The notes under the pieces were generated by a model. The model did not search any database, had not been told where the DNA came from, and saw nothing but the letters and a program-made list of their open reading frames with translations. Positions 30,689-39,007 of a stretch of DNA of 64,000 nucleotides are shown here, piece by piece (the stretch's first letter is position 1; each line of letters begins with the position of its first letter). The position numbers and the translations under genes were made by a program. The stretch spans positions 9,238,001-9,302,000 of the forward strand of contig AP026550.1 in the NCBI GenBank assembly GCA_026075535.2, written 5' to 3'. The stretch is from Tricholoma matsutake. Its lineage: Eukaryota > Basidiomycota > Agaricomycetes > Agaricales > Tricholomataceae.

Positions 30689-30996
30689 CAACAGCCCAAG
30701 AGATGTCAAACGACGTCTCTTGGGCCTTTTCTTCGTTTGCTTTGCCTTCCTTTCATTGTTTCCTGCTTGTCCCCTTGTCATTCCATCTCCCAGTCCCAGT
30801 TGTCTCCAGTCGCCTCATTGCATTGTCGTTCCATTTGGCCAAGTTGGCGTGGCCATCATCTTGCCATTTTGCAGTTGTACCCATTCCCACCCTGCAAGCA
30901 GTTGCTTGCAGTGGTGGTTCTGGGTCCTAGGGTGGTGGCTGTGTCAGCTGTTGTCATGGTTTTGAGGCTGCGGCGTCGTTATAACATAGATAAAAC
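30689..30996 (-). CDS. Module exon 2 of the HT-2 modular gene
   Basis: A 308-bp candidate exon. It contains one type A palindrome encoding CKQLLAGWEW (30892-30911, perfect stem) and ends with a basic segment 'KQTKKRPKRRRLTSLG', which resembles a nuclear localisation signal and is encoded across a type B palindrome (30694-30725). An in-frame TGA near 30950 may be a decayed CGA. The same 'AGWEWVQL' peptide recurs in exon 3, so the exons look like duplicated modules. Confidence 0.55.
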
Positions 30997-31156
30997 CTAT
31001 CATTAAGGAAAATTCAGTTAGTTGAACAAAATAACAAAAATCATGTAGAAAAGACTTACAAGTGAGCCCATTGTTGGTTATTGGGGTAGGAGGTAAGGAG
31101 GAGGCAGCACTGTTGCCAGCATTGCTGATGATGCGGCTGTGTTGATTTGTCATCAC
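30997..31156 (-). CDS. First exon and intron 1 of the HT-2 modular gene
   Basis: The minus-strand ATG at 31156 starts 'MTNQHSRIISNAGNSAASS', a Ser/Asn/Pro-rich peptide that ends at a donor GTAAGTC (31059). The 63-bp intron (31059-30997) has CAACTAACTG as a branch site and ends ATGATAG. A similar short Ser/Thr-rich first exon is seen in HT-1 (6790). The start is chosen as the only ATG upstream of the first clear intron; no promoter motif was identified. Confidence 0.5.
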
Positions 31157-31567
31157 AGCCAGGGCGGTACATAGAGAGATATAACTACCTATTTGTAATG
31201 AAGCTTTAGTCTAACTGTTATATTGCTGACTTAATTGTACTTTATCATGTGACTATGAGTGTTTAATCCCTGCGGTAGCCACTGATTTTTCAGTCAATTA
31301 TCTAAGCAACTCAGACAGTCCTAGGACTGTATGAGTGCTGGTCCACTCGGACTCCGCTCGGATGCTCAGACAGTCCTAGGACAGTCCGAGGACTCAGCTC
31401 AGACTCAGCTCGAACTGGACATTTAGTTTGGCAGGACTTTCAGCCAAAGAAGTCCAAGCAAAGTCTGAGCAAAGTCCTCAGACAGTACTCGGACAGTCCT
31501 AGGACTGTCCAAGTGTCTGAGCGGAGTCCACTCAGATTGGGGGGGAGTGTAAAGACCTCCCCCATGC

Positions 31568-32271
31568 CCCAAAATTAAATCATGGGAGCACAAACTACCA
31601 TGATAATATATTGTTGCATCCACTCCCTCTACACATTCCTTGAACCTAGCAATCTACCAACACTGGACAGATACTTGGTGTCTCTGCGCTCCTGGACTCT
31701 GGTGCGACTGGTCTCTTCATTGATGCCCATCTCACACAACAACATTGCCTGAATACTCACTCACTCTCATGTCTGATACCTGTTTATAATGTGCATGTGT
31801 CCCCAAATGAAGCTGGTGCCATCCAAGAGGTTGTAGACCTGGTCCTCCATTACAAAGATCATAGTGAGTGTGCCCTTTTTGCTGTCACTCAGTTAGTAAA
31901 GCTGAAGGTGATCTTGGGCTATCCGTGGCTTCAATACCATAACCCAGAGGTCAACTGGTGTACTGGGGAGGATACAATGAGCTGATGTCCATCCCGCTGT
32001 TGCACTTGTTTCATGGAAGCCAGACAAGAACACCATGGACAAAGGGCCTCAGTACGATGCACTCAGAAGTGTCGTGCCAGACCCCTGCCTGTGTCTGGGG
32101 GGTTCCTGATCTGATGCTGGACTCAGATGATGATGATGAGCCAGAGGAAGTGAAGGAAGGTGATCGGAATTTTTACACTGTGATTCGTCCAGCACATGAG
32201 GTGTGTGCTACATCAAACATATCCCAATACCTCGCCGAGGCCTTCCACAAAAACAATGCTGCTAAACCCTC
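31568..32271 (+). pseudogene. Gyp-3 protease region
   Basis: After HT-2 the plus strand reads 'PKIKSWEHKLPW', 'YIVASTPSTHSLNL', then the aspartic protease motif '[15 protein letters not shown]' (about 31686-31730), 'VVDLVLHYKDHSECALFAVT', 'ILGYPWLQYHNPEVNW' and a linker 'DSDDDDEPEEVKEGDRNFYT', ending at 'AEAFHKNNAAKP'. Frameshifts occur near 31680 and 31965-32010. In intact relatives the RT follows here; instead the Harbinger-like repeat block begins. No remaining Gyp-3 pol is seen beyond 37690. Confidence 0.85.
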
Positions 32272-32276
32272 TACTG

Positions 32277-32850
32277 CAAGAATTGACCAAGATACAGCAT
32301 TTTGATAATTGAACAAATAAAGATAAACAATTTTGTCAATATAAAATGCCCAAGCTACATACCATTCTACAAAGTTAAACTCAATTGGATTAGAACTGGC
32401 TCTGATATAGTCTTTTTGATCTGCTTGATATATTAACAAATAATAGCAAATATCCTTTGAGGATAGACCAACAGTATCTTTTTGTTAAATCATCCAAAAT
32501 GGATGAAAACTAAAAGAGATACTATATTTAGGCATGACAACAATGTCAAACAATACCAAATACTCTTCTGATGACTGGCTAATGATGGGCCAATGGTGTA
32601 TCTTCTTACTCCAAGTTAAATAAAACAAATCAGCCAAGAAATGGGCAAGATACAGTATTTTGATGATTTAACAATTAAAGATAAACAACCTTTGTCAGTG
32701 TAAAGTGCCCAAGCTACACCCTTCTACAAGTTAAATAAACTCAATTGAGTTAAAACCAGCTCTGACATCATCTTTTTGATTTAATTGATATATGAACTAA
32801 TAATGCCAAATATTTGTAAGTATCTTTTAATAATAGACCAACAGTGGGTG
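32277..32850. repeat. Left block of the ~360-bp Harb-1 repeat
   Basis: Two successive copies begin near 32277 and 32633 (AAGATACAGYATTTTGAT landmark at 32289 and 32647, about 358 bp apart). Landmarks inside each unit include TAAACTCAATTG, GGCTCTGAYATMRTC and AAGTTAAAT. A weaker ~180-bp half-period is visible (CAAGTTAAAT recurs). Confidence 0.8.
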
Positions 32851-33001
32851 ACTTTCCATAAGATTTCAGAATAAAATATTTGGCAGTTCTCAATTGCCAA
32901 TCTGCTGATGACAAATTTAATCCAATAATCTATTGTTTTGATTAAACCACAAGGCAGTCTGATTTAAATATATCAAGATGCTGAATATCGCCACTTAGCC
33001 T

Positions 33002-34445
33002 ATGGACGACATTGAGCAACTCATTCTCCAGCAGATGGAGGAAGAAGAGGAGGAGCAGGATCAGGAGGCAGTTGATCATGCAGTTTCTGCAATTGCACTT
33101 GCGCTTGTTGGAGTGGAGACTTCGAGTCCAACAGTGCCAACTGAGCCATCTTTACTTATGCCGTGGCCAACTACTCCCGAGTCCCAAACCCCCGCATTGG
33201 TACTCCCTGGCAGGCACTTTACAATAGCCATAGCGATCACACATTTATCATGACAATGGGTTTTGACATTAAAACCTTTGATTACATTTTAGAGGCTGGA
33301 TTTGCACATGCATGGAATTGGTCATGTATTCCTCGCTCTGACTCTGCTGGTGTTTCTGGTGCACATCCTGGAGGAAGGTCACTGGATGCACCAGGTGTGC
33401 TTGGCCTCATCCTCCATTATCTCAACTCTACCATGCGAGAGCTTAGTCTCCAACAAATCTTTGCCATCATTCCCTCCACAGTCTCCTGATATGTTACATT
33501 CAGCCTGAAGATTTATCTTAATATCCTTTGCTCCATCCCAGAAGGAATGATTGAATGGCCTGGTTCTCTTGCAGACTTCCAAGAGTACAATCAACTAATT
33601 ATTGCCCACCATCTGCTTCTTGATGGTGCATTTGCAAGCATTGATGGCTTGAACCTCCCCATTCAGGATTCAAATGATGATGATATTGAGAACGCAACCT
33701 ATAATGGATGGCTTCATGAACATTTCGTGAGCTCAGTTTTGGTGTTCTCCCCCAAAGGTCAAGAATTTCAAGTTCGTGCATAGGGCATTGTGGACTCCTA
33801 ACAAACCAATAATAGGTACTATTGTTGCAGCCAACCTCAATGCACCTGGGAGTTGGCATGATAGCTGCATTGCATAACCGATCTATGAGAAGCTTCTGAC
33901 AAAAACCCCTGCAGGCTTTTATCTTGTAGCCAACACAGCATTTCCACAGGGCACAAACCAAATCCAGGGTCGTATTCGAGCTCCTTTGAAGGAAGGTCAG
34001 CGTTTGCATGGGACAGCTGAGGAGATTGAAGGGAGAATGGCATTTGATTGACAACTGTTGGCTTATCATCAGACTGCTGAGTGGGGAAATCGTGGTCTTC
34101 AAGGTTCTTTTGGTCGACTGCGGGTTCCACTGGGGATTAATCATTCTGGCCATCATGCAGATTTTTTGGAAGCCTGCATTCGGTCATTCAACTTGCGAGC
34201 TCATCGAGTTGGTCTCAATCAGATTTGAACCATTTATATGCCCCTTTGGCAAGGAACATCTGAGGAAGAACAAGCCTGGAAAGATTTTGGGGATATGCTT
34301 TTTTCTGATCAGAGAAAAAATGACCGGGTGTCTCGATTTTATACATATGCTGAGTATGACTAGAGCTTATTATGTACCCAAAGGTAGAAGACAACTAATG
34401 ACCATTACTGAGAGATCAGGACAGTACTATGATTTGAGATCAGTA
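33002..34445 (+). pseudogene. PIF/Harbinger DDE transposase, inactivated
   Basis: From ATG 33002 an acidic N-terminus ('MDDIEQLILQQMEEEEEEQD') leads into 'SLDAPGVLGLILHYLNSTMR' and 'LSLQQIFAIIPSTVS' (helix-turn-helix region), a stop, then 'FASIDGLNLPIQ' with the first catalytic Asp, 'NATYNGWLHEHFVSSVLVFS', 'YLVANTAFPQG' where the second catalytic Asp has become Asn, and 'AEWGNRGLQGSFGRL' with the Glu region. The end is 'LYMPLW' / 'DMLFSDQRKNDRVSRFYTYA'. It is split over several frames with at least three stops. In related elements the protein works with the Myb-like partner encoded opposite. Confidence 0.85.
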
Positions 34446-34479
34446 TTAAAATGATAATATCAACAAGCATATTGGCAAA

Positions 34480-36350
34480 TGAGAGAGAGACAAGACAGCC
34501 TAATTTTTCTCCTTGAGAAGATCCCCATCCTCAGCTATCTCAATGATCTCATCAGCTTTAGAAGCCAATGGCTTGTTGGTGGCAAGAGATGGAACGTGAG
34601 CCTGGTCAGTGTTGGAACTGAGGAAGGGAGGAAGAGGAAGAGGCATTGATAGCTTCAAAATAATTGGTTGATTCATAATGATGGTGTTGAGAATAGGAGT
34701 GGGAGTGTTTTGGGGGGCTATAATGGTGAGAAGGAGATCGGTGGTGGGGAAACTGAACATTCTCCTTGTTGTCATCACTAGATGACAAAGGATCAGTCAC
34801 CCAATACATATGTGATCCACCTTTGGGGTACCATTCTTCACATCGTACTTTGCCTCGAATGCGCTGGAGTGTCTGCTTGGTTGATTCAGTGTGACATGTA
34901 TGAGCACACTGAGATGGATGTCCACAAGATAGCTCAACCATCTCCAACCTGAGCTTGGCACGGTCACGAGCCCATTTGGAGTCATGCAAGTGGGTTTGAA
35001 AGTTATTGAGCTGCTGGCAAAGATTCCTGATGGTTGAGTTGGCATCCCGAAGTTGTTGTGAGAGACTGAGGAATTGTGTATTCTGAAGAGAACAACTTGC
35101 ATGCTCTTCATCGCAGGCCTGCTGAAGGCTGGGATTGAGAGCGCTGGTGAGCTTGGACATGAGCTCCATGCCACTGTTGCAAGCATTGCATCGAGGGGCA
35201 GGGGTATGCTGTGGTGCTGTGGGACAGACTTTGTGGGGCTGCTCGCTATCATCATCTCCGTTGCAGCAGATAATAGCCCGTATTTTGGTTGGATGAGAGC
35301 TGGCGGCCTCATCCTTACCATCTTCTTCCATATCAACATCACTCCCATACTGAGAGCCACCATTGTCATCGAAGTCAGAATCGTTGAGATCATGGGTGCA
35401 AGCACGCTTGTTGATCTTGTCATCAATCTCATGAGCACGGCTTACTTCAGGGGGACAATATGCTGTTCCTGTAGGCTTTGGAGTCTTGACAAGCTATGTA
35501 AATTTCAGAACATGGTATGAGAACATATAAAGTGGAAACCACACCTGTTTATACTTCATCTCAAGGGACTTCATTGTGCGCTGAGGACGGCGATGCAGGA
35601 GGGCCCAACATGAATAGTTACAGTGGACAACTTTCCACCCACACTGCCCTAAAGGTAGCTCATGGTCGACAAAGTTGAGTAAAGCAGATACATCTGCTGC
35701 AAGATAGTTACCTGCACCCTGTGGCCGACCTCATTTGGAGGTCTCTTCCTCCATGTTGTCATTGTCATCCTCACCATCTTAGATGTGTTTACATTTACGT
35801 CCTCGTTTGTTGTCCTTACCCTTGGATCGGCGTGCTGTGTCAGGGGTCACCACATGCTGTTTCCCCTTCCCTTTCTGATGCGAGCCAGCAACCTTCTTGC
35901 TTGGCTTATGACCCTGAGCTTTAGCAATTGTCAGTGGATCAGAGAGATCATCATCTGTTCCAAGCAGCAGAGGCTGCAGGGTTGGATCAATGGTGGGGAC
36001 CAGAGGAAGCAGGTATGTTGGTGGACAGCAAGTTGTTATTGGAAACCTGGTCAGAATGAGATTAAAATGGCTTTTCAGATTGTAAGGGAATACATACAGG
36101 AAAAGCATGTGCAATTGGCAAGTTCGGCCTGTCTTTCACATTGTCATGTGGAATCTGTTGGATTTTGTCAGTTGATACAATGGACAAAGTAACTGAGACT
36201 TACTGCAAACTGGCCAAAGTAGGGAACCCAACAGCCTGTCAAGTCTTGGAAGAAAGGATTGCCTGAACCATCATAATGGATTTTTGGGAGTTGGGAAGGG
36301 AGTGGAGTTGCAGGGGGTGGTTTAGGACCAGTTGGAGGTAATTCAGACAT
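34480..36350 (-). pseudogene. Myb/SANT-like Harbinger partner protein
   Basis: ATG at 36350 ('MSELPPTGPKPPPATPLP'). After a decayed stretch with basic linker 'KKVAGSHQKGKGKQHVVTP', the Myb/SANT-like DNA-binding domain is readable near 35700-35575 ('ADVSALLNFVDHELPLG', 'GWKVVHCNY', 'RTMKSLEMKYKQ'), with a likely intron after KYKQ. The C-terminal part is open at 35331-34606: 'SGMELMSKLTSALNPSLQQA', a coiled-coil-like 'QFLSLSQQLRDANSTIRNLC', 'KVRCEEWYPKGGSHMYWVTD' and a His/Ser-rich tail. In PIF/Harbinger elements such proteins help bring the transposase to the termini. Stops and shifts suggest it is no longer functional. Confidence 0.8.
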
Positions 36351-37085
36351 GACTTAAGGAGAGTTTGAAGTTGAATCGAAAGAGGGAGAGAAGGATGAGC
36401 TTGGGCGCTTACCATGTTCATTTGCATTTCACATCCTCTTTATACACTCCTCTGTCTTCAAGTGGGCAACGAGGCTCCCATTCAACCAGCAACAGAAATT
36501 GAAGTGGTATGAGGTACCAATGCACTTGGCGTCCACATATGGGGTGGCATAGTGAAAGAAAAAAAGGTGTCGAGAAGCATGTCCTAGTGGATTTTAGGAT
36601 AAGGGGAATGGGTGCCGGCCTTCGCATCTTGCATATTTGGTAAAACCTAGGGGCAGGTAGCATACCACAGCTCAGCGAGGTCCCTATGCGTGATCGTACA
36701 GTGCAGGTACAGTGAAAAAAAAAAAATTCCTAAGTGGTGCCGCTAGCCATAATTCACCTAATTTGGGCAAACATTAGCAGTGGAAATCAATAAAGATGGT
36801 CACAGGAACAAGACAGGCTTACATTCCAGGAGACTGTGCTTCAGGCTGCAAGTTCGACATTACAGACGGTGTCAAAGGGTGGCTTGTGCTTGGTTGTGTT
36901 GTGCTGAGTTGTGTTTATTCATGCTGAAAAAAGTCTATTCGAGGGGGGGGTACCCTATCAACAAATTAAGGTTTATTCAAGGGTCTAAGCAAGATCTGTG
37001 TTCATCAATCCAGCTGATGGGAGTCGGCACCTCAGCATTAAGGATATTGTTCCTCAAATTTATTCTATTAACCTGAATAAAGGCT

Positions 37086-37680
37086 TATGGAAAGTCACCC
37101 AGTATACTTTTTATCTTGCAAGTTAAATCATCCAAAATGGATGAAAACTGAAGAAGATACTATATTTAGCCATGACAACAATGCCAAACAATGCCAAACA
37201 CCCTCCCAATGATTGGCCAATAATGTATCTTCTCATTCCAAGTTAAATAAAAGAAATCAGCCAAGAATTGAGCAAGATACAGTATTTTGATAATCTAACA
37301 AACAAATATAAACAACTTATGTCAGCACAGGGTAAAGTGTCCAAGTTACATACCCTTCCACAAGTTAAATAAACTCAATTGAGTAAAAACTGGCTCTGAT
37401 ATAGTTATTTTGATCTTTTTGATCTATAAACAAACAATCCCAAATACTTGTAAATATTTCCCAATGACAGACCAACTGCATACTTTTCATTTCCAAGTTA
37501 CATCGTGCAAATTGGATGAAAACTGAAGGAGATACTATATTTAGCCATGCCAACAATACCAAACAATGCCAAGTACTCTCCCGATGACTGGCCAATGATG
37601 TACTTTCCCATCTGTAGTTAAATGAACCTAATCCGACAAGAAATGAGTGAGATACAAGACTTCTATGTAGATGTGCTAAA
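37086..37680. repeat. Right block of the ~360-bp Harb-1 repeat
   Basis: One and a half copies of the unit at 32277: the landmark AAGATACAGTATTTTGAT is at 37274 and a last, diverged start is at 37649 ('GAGATACAAGACTTC'). The blocks are direct, not inverted, copies. Confidence 0.8.
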
Positions 37681-37690
37681 AAAAGCATAC

Positions 37691-38099
37691 CCTAAACTGG
37701 TCACGTGCGCCAAATATCGACATCTCTCGGGGGGGAGAGAAGTCGATATTTGGCGCAAGTGGGCGCCCCCGAAGTATCATCAAATTTCAAAATTTCAATA
37801 CAAAGTTTGTAACCGATCAATAATAGTTTGTAATGAAAACTATCAATAACAGTTTGTAATGGATTTACTGCAGGTTACCGGTAATTTAGATAGCCGGATG
37901 AAATTTTTCCTTTTATACTCGAAATCCGTGTCTCGGCTAATTTTTCAGTCCCACGGTTAGTAAAGTCAGTAATTTTTGTAATGGTTGCACAGAAGTGGGG
38001 GAAAAGGAAATGTTTTTCTTATAGCACTGAATTTTTCCTCGATTCCCCATATGAAGAACGAGTCTTACTTAATGTTGTTAAGGACTCGTAAATGGCTGA
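37691..38099. other. Unassigned AT-rich stretch with a strong palindrome
   Basis: At 37707-37756 the arms GCGCCAAATATCGAC and GTCGATATTTGGCGC are perfect and continue inward as ATCTCTC/GAGAGAA around a G run. To the right, AATAGTTTGTAATG-like words repeat three times (37795-37862). No coding region is visible. It may be the end of another element or a short foldback element. Confidence 0.6.
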
Positions 38100-38798
38100 T
38101 GTTACAATTTTCCTTGTAACTCATGGAACCCGACGCACCCGACGATCCCCTCCAGACAGGAGGCACCCCTTGATTCATGCCTAGGGCATGTCCTTGACAT
38201 CAGACACACACACGACGCATGCCGACTGCATGCATTCGACCCCCTTCCCGTGGAAGGCACCCTTGACGCATGGTGACTCCATGCACGTGAACCCACTCCC
38301 ACACATACTGTGATACGACAGCCCCCTGACATGAGGTCCGTGACGTCGGATCCTTGACATCGGACACCTCATGCTAGGCATGAGGCTTATCTGTTATTGT
38401 TTCCTGACATGCTGTGCCGCAGCACTCCGTGACATCGGACGCTCATGCAAGGCATGAGGCCTATTGTTTCTATTATTACTTGATATGCATCTACCTTTCT
38501 GATTGGACGATAAGGACCTCCCTTCTAGTATAAGTACTGCGACTTGTAGTAGGGATGTCCTTAGTTTAGATCTAGGCAATTAACAGCCTTAACTTGCAAA
38601 CTCGCGAACTTACTCGAAACCACTAAGGAAGCCCCTTAGTACGTGAACCTGAACGACTCTATGCAGAAGCCCTGCTAGAGTGCACTACCTATCTTACGTC
38701 GGACGCTCCGAGTAAGACTAGTGCCGAACGACTCATCGAGGAAGCACCTCGTTGAACGACATTGACTAGATCAAGTGGTTGAGGCTTCGCCCTTAACA
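38100..38798. repeat. Solo LTR (TGTTAC family, probably Copia)
   Basis: 699 bp, TGTTACAATTTTCC to CCTTAACA, with a perfect 5-bp duplication GCTGA (38095-38099 and 38799-38803). It contains short near-repeats such as GACGCATGCCGACTGCATGC. A partial second copy is at 50533. Assignment to Copia rests on the terminal TGTTA/TAACA and size only, as no internal region is present. Strand is not determinable. Confidence 0.85.
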
Positions 38799-38806
38799 GC
38801 TGATGA

Positions 38807-38988
38807 GTGGAGGTAGACAAGCGAGGCATGAGTGCAGTGTACCGGTGTTTCGCACGGATGGAATGATGATGTGTCGAGATCATGTGATGGTGTCATTCCT
38901 TCACCTTTCACTTCCACCGTTCCAGTTTACTAGATCTTTGCTCCTTACGTTCTCAGTTGTTGCATCGATTGCAACACCATTTTCTTTT
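38807..38988 (+). repeat. Split direct repeat A1
   Basis: Starts GTGGAGGTAGACAAGCGAGG and ends GCAACACCATTTTCTTTT. It aligns with A2 at 44892-45062; differences are mainly CpG transitions and an ~11-bp gap. The gag ATG lies 20 bases downstream, so it also serves as leader. Confidence 0.9.
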
Positions 38989-39007
38989 GTTCTTCCGCTC
39001 TCAAATC

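Larger units (their letters stand above)
29297..31559 (-). mobile_element. HT-2: hAT-like non-autonomous element carrying the modular gene
   Basis: 2263 bp. Termini match HT-1: left CAGTACTTTACACTCCCCCC, right (reverse complement) GAGGTCTTTACACTCCCCCC. Flanks are CCCCACAC (29289-29296) and CCCCATGC (31560-31567), which agree if the target was CCCCACGC and the two copies decayed to CA and TG at the same CpG. With that reading the Gyp-3 frame 'LSTPRPKIKSWEHKL' is restored. Subterminal arrays of GGACT/AGTCC words occur at both ends (29325-29480, 31310-31540). The minus strand carries a multi-exon gene (31156 to about 29850). There is no transposase. Confidence 0.85.
32272..37690. mobile_element. 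Harb-1: PIF/Harbinger-like element with terminal repeat blocks
   Basis: The element contains a DDE transposase (plus strand) and a Myb/SANT-like partner gene (minus strand) that converge, the two-gene layout of PIF/Harbinger elements. Both ends are AT-rich blocks of the same ~360-bp repeat: 32277-32850 and 37086-37680. The left edge cuts the Gyp-3 pol frame. I could not define terminal inverted repeats or a 3-bp duplication, so the edges are approximate. Confidence 0.7.

Noticed and set aside
35074..35520. Plus-strand ORF of 148 residues with hydrophobic segments
   Set aside because: Antisense to the Myb/SANT-like partner gene, whose sense frame has the expected motifs.
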